Source of the DNA: Ignavibacteriota bacterium
Lineage (GTDB): Bacteria; Bacteroidota; Ignavibacteria; Ignavibacteriales; Melioribacteraceae
Direction: 5' to 3'
DNA length: 64,000 bases
NCBI GenBank assembly: GCA_002746605.1
Contig: PDPT01000039.1
Span: 16,478 to 80,477, forward strand
Position 1 is the first letter of the stretch. Each line of letters begins with the position of its first letter. The notes under the pieces were generated by a model. It was not told the origin of the DNA. It saw only the letters and a program-made list of their open reading frames with translations, and ran no database searches. Positions 1 through 8,884 of this stretch are shown here, in pieces. The translations under genes were made by a program, and so were the position numbers.

Positions 1-935
1 TATGCCAAATTTGTAATAAAACAAATGAAGTAAAAAGATATAGAGTAGAAATACAAAATGGAAAACAAAACTTTGTTGTAAGCCTTAGTGGTAATACATT
101 TAAAAATAATAAAGGTGAGATTGTTTATTTTGATGGTACAATGGAAGATGTAACTATGCAACAAAGGTACGAAGAAAAACTTGTTAAAGCTAAAGAAAAA
201 GCTGAAGAATCTGATAGATTGAAAACAGAATTTCTTGCCGGAATGTCACACGAAATAAGAACACCCGTAAATACAATAATGAATTACTTATCACTTTTAC
301 GTGATAGCCTTACGGACATAGAAAAATCAACTTATGACGATGTTTTTAGTGCTATACAAGTTGGAAGTTTAAGACTTACAAGAACGATAGATTCTATAAT
401 AAACATGGCACAGTTTAGAGCGGGTACATTTGAAATATTTAAAAAAGAAATGGATCTTTATGAAGATGTTCTTAAAACTATTAATAAAGAATTTGAATAT
501 ACGGCAAAACAACGAGGCTTAGAACTTAAACTTACTAACTATGCAACTAATACGAAAATTTTTGGAGATAAATATTCCTTATCACAATTGTTTACCAATC
601 TCGTTGATAACGGACTTAAATATACAGAAAAGGGTTCTGTAGAAATTAAAATTTATAATTTGGATAATGGCGGATTAGTTGTTGATATTAAGGATACCGG
701 TATAGGAATTTCCGAAGAATTTTTGCCAATATTATTTAAACCTTTTTCTCAAGAAGAACAGGGCTATACAAGAAGCTTTGATGGTAACGGGCTAGGACTT
801 GCATTAGTGCAAAAATATTGCGGGTTAAATGATGCAAAAATAAAAGTAAGAAGTAAAAAAGATGTAGGTACTATTTTTACTATTCAATTTTTGCAAAATG
901 AATTAAATAGTAAAATTAAAGTTAAACAAAAGTAA
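1..935 (+). CDS. PAS-containing sensor histidine kinase, 5' end outside window
   Basis: This is the C-terminal part of a two-component sensor kinase. The reading frame is open to the left edge (first full codon at position 3), so the ATG at 141 is internal. The residues before it resemble the end of a PAS/PAC domain. A short coiled linker leads to a HisKA domain with the H-box SHEIRTP, whose His is the phosphoacceptor. The HATPase domain then shows an N-box (LVDNGLKYT), G1 (DTGIGIS), F-box (LFKPFSQEE) and G2 (GNGLGLAL). All catalytic motifs are intact. No receiver domain follows, so this is a simple rather than hybrid kinase at its C-terminus. Its input is unknown because the N-terminus is missing. 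It ends 7 bases before the next gene, a lipoprotein. Confidence 0.92.
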   Translation, partial: CQICNKTNEVKRYRVEIQNGKQNFVVSLSGNTFKNNKGEIVYFDGTMEDVTMQQRYEEKLVKAKEKAEESDRLKTEFLAGMSHEIRTPVNTIMNYLSLLRDSLTDIEKSTYDDVFSAIQVGSLRLTRTIDSIINMAQFRAGTFEIFKKEMDLYEDVLKTINKEFEYTAKQRGLELKLTNYATNTKIFGDKYSLSQLFTNLVDNGLKYTEKGSVEIKIYNLDNGGLVVDIKDTGIGISEEFLPILFKPFSQEEQGYTRSFDGNGLGLALVQKYCGLNDAKIKVRSKKDVGTIFTIQFLQNELNSKIKVKQK

Positions 936-942
936 ATTATGC

Positions 943-1740
943 ATGAAGAATATTAAAATTATAACACTAATAGTTTTAAGTATGGTGTTTTTTTATGCCT
1001 GCGAAAAAAGCGATAATGGAACAGAACCCGACGATAAAGACAACAACAATTTGACTTTATTGCTCCCTTACAAAATTGGTAATATTTATACATTTAATAT
1101 TGATACATTAAATTTATCTACACAGAGTTATGAAAATATAGGAACAAGAAAAACTACAGTACTTACCAAAATTGAAATAGATGATTACAGCAATATTTTA
1201 TGTGAAAATAAATATTTTTTTCAAAATGTAACTCAAAGTTTTAATGTAATGTTTAAAGTATCCGAAACTGAAATTTCTTGTTATGCCGATACAATTGCAA
1301 TTAAACAATTAGTTCCTGATTCTTTATCTCAAAATTTTCAACTAATTACAGATGGTACGTTTAATTTATTAAATAGAAATTATTCTGATAATGAGAGTTG
1401 GGTAGTTTATAAAGTTGCAGCTAAAACTTTGTTTGGTAAATTTAATATTTTGATTATTGATGGTAGTTACATTGGTGAAGAAGAAATAAAACTTAATGAG
1501 TTAAATAAAACGGTAACTGCAAAAAAAGTAGAATATTCAATTAAACTAAAAATCCCCGATATAAATAATCCTTTACAAACGCATACTAAAAATACTAAAG
1601 CTTATATCTGGTTTACACAAGAATATGGAATTATAAAATTAGAAGGCTCTGCACTTTTAATTAATCCTATCGGCGGATATTTATTCACTCCTGCTGATTC
1701 AAGTAGAACGGTAAGGCATATTTTAACTGCATCCGAATAA
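943..1740 (+). CDS. Hypothetical lipoprotein
   Basis: A 265-residue protein of unknown function. It begins with a lipoprotein signal: a hydrophobic stretch followed by the lipobox FYAC at about residues 17-20, so it should be anchored by Cys20 in the outer membrane or periplasm. The region after the Cys is rich in Asp and Asn (about residues 23-36), a flexible tether. The remainder alternates short beta-prone segments and carries no catalytic motif I recognise. It follows the histidine kinase by 7 bases on the same strand and may be co-transcribed. A link to that kinase's signal is only inference. Confidence 0.75.
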   Translation: MKNIKIITLIVLSMVFFYACEKSDNGTEPDDKDNNNLTLLLPYKIGNIYTFNIDTLNLSTQSYENIGTRKTTVLTKIEIDDYSNILCENKYFFQNVTQSFNVMFKVSETEISCYADTIAIKQLVPDSLSQNFQLITDGTFNLLNRNYSDNESWVVYKVAAKTLFGKFNILIIDGSYIGEEEIKLNELNKTVTAKKVEYSIKLKIPDINNPLQTHTKNTKAYIWFTQEYGIIKLEGSALLINPIGGYLFTPADSSRTVRHILTASE

Positions 1741-1840
1741 AAAAGACAGTCTTGAATTGGCTTTAATCTGCAAGGATTGAGAACATATCTTTCTATAATT
1801 TTGTAACAAAAAATTTCACAGAAGTTTAATATATTACCTT

Positions 1841-2683
1841 ATGAAAAAATTTATACTTTCGGCTGTAACAATACTTTTTTTACTTTTGGGTGGTTTCTTT
1901 TTAGGTGGTTTTTTATTAACTAATCATAGTACTAACAAAAAGATTAATGAAATAAAAAATACTACAGACTTTACTAAAAAAGAATCTTTTTCCTATTCAA
2001 TTATAGAGAATCAACCGAGTATTATACAGAACTATATAAAAGCAGTATTAAAAGATAGTTTGTCTATTCCTAATTTTGCAACAATAAATTTTATGGGCAA
2101 ACTTAAAACTGATTTAAATTCAGAGTGGCAGCCTGTGGAAGTTTCGGCTTATTTTAATTTACAGAAACCAAATTATTTATGGTTTTCGGAAATGGCAAAA
2201 TCAAAACTATTTTCTATAAAAACTATTGAGAGCTACTGCAATAATAAGGCGAATGTATTAATCAAGCTTGCTTCCAGCATAACTATTGGCGATTCTTGGG
2301 GAAAAGAAATTGATAAAAGTAGTTTGTTCAGGTATTTGTCCATGTCGGTTTACTATCCTTTTAACTTAATACAAAGTGAAAATTTAATTTGGAGTGTGCT
2401 TGATTCAAATATAGTGGAAATCAAATTTCAAGAGGGCGAATCTTCAATTGTAGCTAAACTCTATTTTGATGAAAACAATTTGATTTCAAAAATTGAGACT
2501 AAAGATAAATACAAAGCTGTTTTTAATGATTATGAAGAATCACTATATACTATTTATTATAGTGAATATAAAACTTTGGATAATGGTTACAAAGTTCCAA
2601 ATAAATTTGAGCTTGAATGGAATTTATCTTCAGGAAAGTTTAAGTATGGAATTTTTGAACTTAAAAATATAAAATATGAATAA
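1841..2683 (+). CDS. DUF6544-like membrane-anchored protein
   Basis: A 280-residue protein with one N-terminal hydrophobic segment (about residues 5-27, Gly-rich) and a long extracytoplasmic domain. The pattern resembles DUF6544. There is an early IQNYIK segment (where the family has a conserved RYL-type helix). A WxPVEVxAYF strand pair and an aromatic PNYLWF strand follow, then a FRYLSMSVYYPFNLI helix with WSVLD after it, and LYFDENNLISKIETKDKYKA near the end. The biochemical role of the family is unknown. It stands alone, 100 bases after the preceding gene, and ends just before a hairpin shared with the convergent gene. Assignment is by remembered pattern, not by search. Confidence 0.65.
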   Translation: MKKFILSAVTILFLLLGGFFLGGFLLTNHSTNKKINEIKNTTDFTKKESFSYSIIENQPSIIQNYIKAVLKDSLSIPNFATINFMGKLKTDLNSEWQPVEVSAYFNLQKPNYLWFSEMAKSKLFSIKTIESYCNNKANVLIKLASSITIGDSWGKEIDKSSLFRYLSMSVYYPFNLIQSENLIWSVLDSNIVEIKFQEGESSIVAKLYFDENNLISKIETKDKYKAVFNDYEESLYTIYYSEYKTLDNGYKVPNKFELEWNLSSGKFKYGIFELKNIKYE

Positions 2684-2687
2684 AGAT

Positions 2688-2722
2688 AAAAGCCTGCTAA
2701 TTATTTTTAACTAACAGGTTTT
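2688..2722. terminator. Bidirectional hairpin between convergent genes
   Basis: An imperfect inverted repeat pairs bases 2688-2702 (AAAAGCCTGCTAATT) with 2709-2722 (AACTAACAGGTTTT). The core is CCTG/CAGG with an A-tract on one side and a T-tract on the other. It lies between the stop codons of two convergent genes (2683 and 2735), where a terminator for both directions is expected. Confidence 0.6.
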
Positions 2723-2734
2723 ATTTATCTCGAA

Positions 2735-4435
2735 CTAAGATTTCATTCTCTTGCCTTTTTCTTCGTGGATGAAGAGCCAGCTTACAACTTTACCAATATT
2801 GATTTTTCTGAAATCATTCCAATATTTTTTTGTCCTTACATGCATAGAGCTTGTATCATCAACTGATATTGAAGATGCTTCATTAATAATTGAATTTATT
2901 CTGTTTATCCATAATTCCATATTTTCTTTTCTTAAATCTACCCAACCGTCACTTGCCCAATGGTTTATGTTGGTATCTGTAACTTTTAATTTATTTTTCC
3001 CTCTAAAAGGAGGTATCTTCATTTCATTCCCCCGAAGTAACGATTTTCCATCAGGCAGTAGAATAGGAATTCCAATAGAAATGATTTCACTTCTTAGTTT
3101 TTTATTTTTAGCTAAATAATCATTTACTTCAGTTGATAATTGAACGGGATTATACTTGCTTATTGTTTCCATTTCGGGAACAACTTTTCTGATTAAATTC
3201 AATTCATGCAAAAGTTTTGATAATCTTGGTGGTCCGAGCAATTCAAAAGCAACACTATCGATGCCATGTAATTCTTCTAATTCCTCAAGCTTTTCAACTG
3301 CGGAATGTTGCAAATAGCCGGCGCGGTAAGTAGGTTCAAGAGTAGCATTATCAAGAGCATTGATAATATCGTGCCCTGTATTTCCACCTCTAATTTCAAA
3401 AATAGCGTCATCTGCAATTTCTTCAGGAGTAACATATTCCATTTGACCTTGTGCGGTTATTGCTTCAAATTCACCTCTCGAAAAAGTGCCGTTTTCACCT
3501 GTATCAATGAAAACCGATTTTAATTTTTCTCCTGTTGTTTTAAATTTTGTATTTAGACTTAATTGTAATTCATCATCCAATTTAATTACATTCTCGAAAG
3601 TCGGGTCAACCAAGTCAATCGTTTTTCCTCTTTTTTTGATTTCATCAAACGCAATTCTTTTCCAAGCAATTGCTCCGGTAGGTTTAATCTCTTTGGTTAT
3701 TGCACCCTCGGGAGTTCTTCCCATTAGGAATAAAAGAAGTGTATGTGCACCTGCCACAGAGGATTTGCTTAGTAAAACTCTAGACGGTCTTTCCTCACTG
3801 TGTGTGTAGGGAATATTTAGTCCCATGCCACCTGTGCCGCTTGTTCCAATCTTAATGTAAATGCTTGTTTTTGCTTCGTTCATGGAATTATACAAAATTT
3901 GAATATGTCTTATCAGTTGAGGAATATATTGTGTGCAAAGAAGTTTTTCGGTTTCTTCAATAATATCTTCTCTTGTAGAATCAGATTCAATTGTTTTTGT
4001 TATTTTATGGTAAGTTGAATAAATATTCTGATATGCAATTCCGGTTGCAGAGTTTATGCAATCAACTATTATATCCGGTTTATATTTAAGTATGAGTTTG
4101 TAAAGAGATGAAGCTTGTAAAATATCAGGAGTCATTTCTTCCATAATATCTTTTAGCAGAATTTTTCTTTTTACTGTATCGTTTAAAATTTCAAAACGAT
4201 TTGTATCCTTAAATTCTTCTCTTACAAAAATATTTCCCCACCAAGGAATAAAATAATCTTTGGGTAATTGAGGAAATTCATTAATTAATTTTTCTGCATA
4301 TGATTCTGCTTCTTCTTTGAAAAGAGATGTTACAATGATTTGTTTTGGGTTCTCGGCGATAAGTTTTCTTGTTACTGCGTTACCAACCAAACCATAAGCT
4401 CCTAAAACTAAAACGGTTTTGTTTTGAATATCCAT
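2735..4435 (-). CDS. NAD(P)-binding Rossmann-fold protein, unusually long
   Basis: A 566-residue protein whose N-terminus is a Rossmann dinucleotide-binding fold: a strand KTVLVLGAYGLVG (about residues 6-18) with the GxxGxxG-type glycine turn, as in extended or atypical short-chain dehydrogenases. Residues 110-130 (KPDIIVDCINSATG) look like the fourth strand of that fold. The remaining 400 residues do not match a family I can name, and I cannot see a convincing Tyr-x3-Lys catalytic pair. It has no signal peptide, so it is cytoplasmic. It is transcribed alone, convergent with the gene to its left and divergent from the ptsN-like gene. Start at the ATG on the complement of 4433-4435. The substrate is unknown. 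Confidence 0.7.
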   Translation of the reverse strand: MDIQNKTVLVLGAYGLVGNAVTRKLIAENPKQIIVTSLFKEEAESYAEKLINEFPQLPKDYFIPWWGNIFVREEFKDTNRFEILNDTVKRKILLKDIMEEMTPDILQASSLYKLILKYKPDIIVDCINSATGIAYQNIYSTYHKITKTIESDSTREDIIEETEKLLCTQYIPQLIRHIQILYNSMNEAKTSIYIKIGTSGTGGMGLNIPYTHSEERPSRVLLSKSSVAGAHTLLLFLMGRTPEGAITKEIKPTGAIAWKRIAFDEIKKRGKTIDLVDPTFENVIKLDDELQLSLNTKFKTTGEKLKSVFIDTGENGTFSRGEFEAITAQGQMEYVTPEEIADDAIFEIRGGNTGHDIINALDNATLEPTYRAGYLQHSAVEKLEELEELHGIDSVAFELLGPPRLSKLLHELNLIRKVVPEMETISKYNPVQLSTEVNDYLAKNKKLRSEIISIGIPILLPDGKSLLRGNEMKIPPFRGKNKLKVTDTNINHWASDGWVDLRKENMELWINRINSIINEASSISVDDTSSMHVRTKKYWNDFRKINIGKVVSWLFIHEEKGKRMKS

Positions 4436-4597
4436 TTAAGCCTCACAATTTGTAAATTTATAATGGAATTTAACTTAATGTGTATAACTCTGCAAGTAAA
4501 ATAAGATTTATTTTCCCAAGTTTATAAAAGGGATTGAAAATACTAATATCCTTTATTAACTTAATAAGTTAAAATTTTTTTATAAGGAAATTATTTT

Positions 4598-5062
4598 ATG
4601 AAAATTTGTGAAGTATTAAATAAGGATACAATTATACCCGAACTTAAAGCTGCAACAAAAGAAGAAGCTATTGATGAGTTGTTAAATGTTTTTAAAGATG
4701 ATAAAAGAGTTCTTAATCTTAAAGATATTAAGGATTCCATTATGGAAAGAGAAAAAATTATGTCAACCGGTGTGGGGCACGGTTTCGGAATTCCACATTG
4801 CAAAACAAATCAAGTTAAAGAAATTCTTGCAGCATTCGGAAAAACAAAAGAACCTATTGATTTTGAAGCATTAGACGGTAAGCCCGTTAATCTATTATTC
4901 CTTTTAATTGGTAAAGATAATTTGGTCGCTCCTCATATAAAACTGTTAAGCCGAATTTCTCTGTTAATGAATAATGAAGACATAAGAAAAAAAATCTTAA
5001 GTGCAAAAACTGAAGAGGAAATTTTTGCTGTTTTTCAAAATGGCGAAAATAGTATTTCCTAA
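4598..5062 (+). CDS. ptsN: PTS EIIA(Ntr/Fru)-type phosphocarrier
   Basis: A 154-residue PTS_EIIA type 2 domain covering the whole protein. The phosphorylatable histidine is His67 in GHGFGIPHCKT, the family signature. No sugar permease (EIIB/EIIC) lies nearby, which favours a regulatory PtsN-like role over transport, as in nitrogen-PTS systems. It is the first gene of a run with hisS and rlmB. An A/T-rich leader precedes the start, with AAGGAAAT a few bases upstream of the ATG as a plausible ribosome binding site. Confidence 0.88.
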   Translation: MKICEVLNKDTIIPELKAATKEEAIDELLNVFKDDKRVLNLKDIKDSIMEREKIMSTGVGHGFGIPHCKTNQVKEILAAFGKTKEPIDFEALDGKPVNLLFLLIGKDNLVAPHIKLLSRISLLMNNEDIRKKILSAKTEEEIFAVFQNGENSIS

Positions 5063-5099
5063 TGTTAAACTTCTAATACTAAACTTAACTTTTGAAGCT

Positions 5100-6350
5100 A
5101 TGATTAAATCAATAAAAGGTACAAATGATATTCTACCCGATGAAATTAAGAAGTGGGAATATCTGTTAAACATTGTTAAAAATGAAATGGAAGTTTTTAA
5201 CTATAAAGAAATTCGTACTCCGGTTTTTGAACATACGGAACTTTTTGCCAGAGGTATCGGAAACGAAACTGATATAGTCAGTAAAGAAATGTATTCGTTT
5301 ACGGATAAAAGCGAAAATAATATTACGCTGCGGCCTGAAATGACCGCTTCGGTAGTTCGTGCTTTTATTGAACACTCACTTGGTAAACAAGCCGGTCTGC
5401 ACAAGCTGTTTTACATTTCTCCAATGTTCCGACAAGAAAGACCACAAGCCGGAAGATTGAGGCAATTTCATCAATTCGGAATTGAAGCAATCGGGAGTAA
5501 TAATCCTTCGCTCGATGCCGAAATAATTCAAGTTGCTTATAACATCTTAAAAAAAACAGGACTTAAAAATTTAACTGTTTTAATAAATTCATTAGGGACT
5601 TCTGAAGAAAGAACCGCTTACACAAATGCTCTTAAAGAATTCATAAAACCGAAACTAAATCAACTTTCCGAAGAGAGTCAAAGAAGATTTGAAACAAATG
5701 TGTTAAGAATACTTGATAGTAAAGATAAAAACGATCAACAAATTGTTGATAATGCTCCTTCGATTTTAGAATTTTTAAAAACTGAAAGTAATCAACATTT
5801 TGAAAAAGTGAAAACTCTTTTAAATGTTGCTGATATTCCTTTTGAGGTTTCACCAAAACTTGTAAGAGGATTAGATTATTATACTCATACAACTTTCGAA
5901 ATTCTAAGTACATCCGTTGGTTCTCAAAGTGCACTTTGCGGCGGCGGAAGATATAATCCTTTAATTGAATGGTTGGGCGGACCTTCGATTCCTGCAGTAG
6001 GTTTTGCAGCAGGAATAGAACGAATTTTACTTGCTTGTAAAACCGAAGAAGCTTTTCAAGTAAAGGATGACGAAATTGATATTTATATTGTAGATATAAC
6101 AAAAGAAGAAAATGAAAAAGTTTTTGAGTTTGCTTCAAACTTAAGAAATAAAAATTTTAAGGTTGAGTTTGATTATTTATCACGAAGCGTAAAAGCCCAA
6201 ATGAGAGAGGCAAACAAATTAAATGCTAAATATGTAATTTTTGTTGGTGGTGATGAACTTATTAAAAATCAAGTTCAAGTAAAAGATATGAATAGCGGTG
6301 ATCAGGAAAATATCGAAATAGAAGAGTTGACGAACTATTTCTCGAAATAA
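5100..6350 (+). CDS. hisS: Histidyl-tRNA synthetase
   Basis: Charges tRNA-His with histidine in the cytoplasm. The start at 5100 gives a 416-residue protein beginning MIKSIKGTNDILP, the usual HisRS N-terminus. An upstream in-frame ATG at 5001 lies inside the ptsN-like gene and adds 33 residues with no family match. Class II motifs are visible: motif 1 near EIRTPVFEHTELF, motif 2 FRQERPQAGRLRQFHQFG, the histidine-specific LVRGLDYYTHTTFE and GGGRY elements, and motif 3 AVGFAAGIERI. An anticodon-binding domain forms the last 90 residues. Length is normal. It lies 37 bases after ptsN and 5 bases before rlmB, so the three are probably co-transcribed. Confidence 0.97.
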   Translation: MIKSIKGTNDILPDEIKKWEYLLNIVKNEMEVFNYKEIRTPVFEHTELFARGIGNETDIVSKEMYSFTDKSENNITLRPEMTASVVRAFIEHSLGKQAGLHKLFYISPMFRQERPQAGRLRQFHQFGIEAIGSNNPSLDAEIIQVAYNILKKTGLKNLTVLINSLGTSEERTAYTNALKEFIKPKLNQLSEESQRRFETNVLRILDSKDKNDQQIVDNAPSILEFLKTESNQHFEKVKTLLNVADIPFEVSPKLVRGLDYYTHTTFEILSTSVGSQSALCGGGRYNPLIEWLGGPSIPAVGFAAGIERILLACKTEEAFQVKDDEIDIYIVDITKEENEKVFEFASNLRNKNFKVEFDYLSRSVKAQMREANKLNAKYVIFVGGDELIKNQVQVKDMNSGDQENIEIEELTNYFSK

Positions 6351-6355
6351 AAATT

Positions 6356-7081
6356 ATGCAAAAAATTTTTGGTCGTAAGCCGGTTATTGAAGCTTTAAAA
6401 TCTAAAACTAAGTTAGATCAGATTTATCTACAATTCGGGCAGCATGGTTCTGTTATAGAGCAAATAAAAAACTTAGCTAAGCAAAAAAATATTAAGCTTA
6501 CACAAATATCAAATAGCAAGTTTAATCAATTGTCCGAAGGTAAAAATACACAAGGAGTTATAGCCCTCAAAAGTTCATTTGATTATTCTGAATTAGATGA
6601 AATCTTAATCGAAGCTGAAGAATCAGAATTTCCACTTATATTAGTTCTCGATTCAATTCAAGACACACACAATCTTGGTGCAATAATAAGATCAGCTGAA
6701 TGTTCAGGTGTAAACGGGATTATTACCACAACTCGTAATAGTGCTTCCGTAAATAACACAGTTCAAAAAACATCTGCAGGAGCAGTAAGTTATGTTAAAA
6801 TTGCAAGGATAAATAATCTTGCCCAAACTATAGATATTCTAAAGCAGAACGGATATTGGATTGTCGGTTCTAAATTGGGTAATTCTGTAAATTATACAAA
6901 AATAGATTACAAGCAGCCGATTGCTTTAATTATGGGAAACGAAGAAAAGGGAATCAGACAGCATGTTGCAGAAAAGTGTGATTTTCTAGCCAAGATTCCG
7001 ATGAAAGGTAAAATCCAAAGTCTCAATGTTTCGGTTGCAACAGGTATTTTACTCTTTGAAATTTTAAGACAAAGAAATTAA
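6356..7081 (+). CDS. rlmB: 23S rRNA 2'-O-methyltransferase, SpoU/TrmH family (RlmB-like)
   Basis: A 241-residue S-adenosylmethionine-dependent RNA ribose methyltransferase of the trefoil-knot SPOUT class. The N-terminal RNA-binding domain (about residues 1-75) starts IFGRKPVIEALKS, as in RlmB. The knot domain shows motif 1 (DTHNLGAIIRSAE), motif 2 (IMGNEEKGIR) and motif 3 (IPMKGKIQSLNVSVA). The N-terminal domain favours RlmB, which modifies the ribosomal peptidyl-transferase region in E. coli, over TrmH. It starts 5 bases after hisS. Confidence 0.93.
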   Translation: MQKIFGRKPVIEALKSKTKLDQIYLQFGQHGSVIEQIKNLAKQKNIKLTQISNSKFNQLSEGKNTQGVIALKSSFDYSELDEILIEAEESEFPLILVLDSIQDTHNLGAIIRSAECSGVNGIITTTRNSASVNNTVQKTSAGAVSYVKIARINNLAQTIDILKQNGYWIVGSKLGNSVNYTKIDYKQPIALIMGNEEKGIRQHVAEKCDFLAKIPMKGKIQSLNVSVATGILLFEILRQRN

Positions 7082-7290
7082 ATACTTTTATTATCATTTT
7101 GGAATTCATACAGGGAGAAGACGAAATATTCTTTAGTGATCTGTTGTTAAGTTAGGCCAAAACAAATCTTAAATTCCCCTTTAATTTACTTACTATAATA
7201 TTCCCAAATTATCTTTCACTATAGTAGATAATTTTGCTTTAATAATAATAATTTATCGATTTTTATAATCATAAATAAATCACGAGTTTA

Positions 7291-7341
7291 ATCTTGACTT
7301 TTTTGTCAAGATTACTTAGAATTACTTTCTAAAAATAGGAG
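7291..7341 (+). promoter_or_regulatory. suf operon promoter with overlapping palindromic operator
   Basis: A perfect inverted repeat has arms ATCTTGAC (7291-7298) and GTCAAGAT (7305-7312) separated by six T. The left arm contains a -35 hexamer TTGACT (7294-7299). Exactly 17 bases downstream lies a -10-like TAGAAT (7317-7322). A ribosome binding site TAGGAG (7336-7341) stands 7 bases before the sufB ATG. A palindrome on the -35 and spacer is the classic layout for a repressor. The TTGAC-N-GTCAA arrangement resembles sites of Rrf2-family Fe-S regulators, although E. coli IscR type 1 sites have a 7-base centre between GAC and GTC. The Rrf2 gene at the end of this operon is the obvious candidate regulator (inference). 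Confidence 0.7.
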
Positions 7342-7348
7342 TTATTTA

Positions 7349-8809
7349 ATGAGTAAAGAAGAATCCAGAGAAGATGTTCAGTTAATAAACGAGCATACAA
7401 GTTCTGAATATAAATGGGGATTTGTAACGGATATAGAAACAGATGAATTTCCGAAAGGATTGAATGAAGATATTATAAAGAAAATTTCTGAAAAGAAAGA
7501 TGAACCTGAGTGGATGACAGAATGGAGATTAAAAGCTTACAAGCATTGGCTTACAATGAAAGAACCGAATTGGGCAAAAGTAAAGTATGATAGAATTGAT
7601 TATCAGGATTTAAGATATTATTCAGCTCCTAAAAAGAAACCGGAGCTCGAAAGTTTAGATGAAGTAGATCCTGAACTTCTTGCCACTTTCGAAAAATTAG
7701 GAATTCCTCTCGAAGAACAGAAAAGATTAACCGGAGTTGCCGTAGATGCGGTTTTTGATTCGGTCTCTGTGGCTACAACATTTAAAGAAACTTTAGCAGA
7801 AAAAGGTGTCATTTTCTGCTCGATTTCCGAAGCTATTAAGGAATATCCGGAACTTGTAAAAAAATATATCGGAACATCTGTACCTGTTACTGATAATTAT
7901 TTTGCAGCACTTAATTCGGCTGTTTTCAGTGACGGTTCTTTCGTCTATATTCCCAAAGGCGTTCGCTGCCCAATGGAGCTTTCAACTTACTTTAGAATAA
8001 ATGCAATGGATACCGGACAATTTGAAAGAACTTTAATAATTGCAGATGATAGCAGTTATGTTAGTTATCTCGAAGGCTGTACTGCTCCGATGCGAGATAC
8101 TAATCAGCTTCATGCCGCTGTTGTTGAGCTTATTGCTTTGGATAATGCGGAAATTAAATATTCAACTGTGCAGAACTGGTTCCCGGGTGATAAAAACGGT
8201 AAAGGTGGAATTTATAATTTTGTAACAAAGCGAGGAATATGTAAAGGAAACAATTCTAAAATATCTTGGACGCAAGTAGAAACCGGTTCTGCAGTTACCT
8301 GGAAATATCCGAGTTGTGTGCTAAGAGGTGATAATTCTGTAGGTGAGTTTTATTCTGTTGCAGTAACAAATAATTTTCAGCAAGCAGATACCGGAACAAA
8401 AATGGTTCATATTGGAAAGAATACAAAGAGCACAATTATTTCCAAAGGCATTTCTGCAGGTAGAAGTGATAATTCTTACAGAGGATTAGTTAAAGTTTCG
8501 AAGAATGCTGAAAACGCAAGAAACTTCTCTCAATGCGATTCAATGCTTATGGGTAATGAATGCGGTGCTCATACATTTCCTTATTTGGAAATTGGTAATC
8601 CCAATGCTCAAGTTGAACATGAAGCAACTACATCAAAAGTCGGGGAAGACCAAATCTTTTATCTAAACCAAAGAGGTATAAGTACCGAAGATGCTGTGAA
8701 TATGATTGTAAACGGATTTTGCAAAGAAGTGTTTAATGAATTACCGATGGAATTTGCAGTTGAAGCACAAAAGCTATTAGCTATAAGTCTGGAAGGAAGT
8801 GTAGGCTAA
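7349..8809 (+). CDS. sufB: Fe-S cluster assembly scaffold SufB
   Basis: A 486-residue subunit of the cytoplasmic SufBCD scaffold on which Fe-S clusters are built. The family hallmarks are present. The N-terminal half has a [20 protein letters not shown] region, and [20 protein letters not shown] follows. The beta-helix core includes [17 protein letters not shown] and the C-terminal block has [13 protein letters not shown] and [20 protein letters not shown]. Length is usual for SufB. It is first in the operon, behind a promoter with an overlapping palindrome and a good TAGGAG ribosome binding site. A 75-base gap separates it from sufC. Confidence 0.98.
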   Translation: MSKEESREDVQLINEHTSSEYKWGFVTDIETDEFPKGLNEDIIKKISEKKDEPEWMTEWRLKAYKHWLTMKEPNWAKVKYDRIDYQDLRYYSAPKKKPELESLDEVDPELLATFEKLGIPLEEQKRLTGVAVDAVFDSVSVATTFKETLAEKGVIFCSISEAIKEYPELVKKYIGTSVPVTDNYFAALNSAVFSDGSFVYIPKGVRCPMELSTYFRINAMDTGQFERTLIIADDSSYVSYLEGCTAPMRDTNQLHAAVVELIALDNAEIKYSTVQNWFPGDKNGKGGIYNFVTKRGICKGNNSKISWTQVETGSAVTWKYPSCVLRGDNSVGEFYSVAVTNNFQQADTGTKMVHIGKNTKSTIISKGISAGRSDNSYRGLVKVSKNAENARNFSQCDSMLMGNECGAHTFPYLEIGNPNAQVEHEATTSKVGEDQIFYLNQRGISTEDAVNMIVNGFCKEVFNELPMEFAVEAQKLLAISLEGSVG

Positions 8810-8884
8810 CCGAAAGCACCAGGAAATGGGCAAAAAGATATAAAAAAAGAAAAAAAATAATTTAGAAGAAAAGGATAAAATTAA

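Noticed and set aside
4500..4597. Weak inverted repeat AAAGGGAT/ATATCCTTT upstream of the ptsN-like gene
   Set aside because: Short, imperfect, and not followed by a T-run at a gene end; no regulator is suggested.
5001..5099. Longer start for hisS at 5001
   Set aside because: It overlaps the ptsN-like gene and adds residues that do not match the HisRS N-terminus; 5100 gives the normal MIKSIKGTNDILP start.
7082..7260. Possible RNA gene or small ORF between rlmB and the suf promoter
   Set aside because: No cloverleaf, no conserved-looking structure and no ORF with a ribosome binding site was found.
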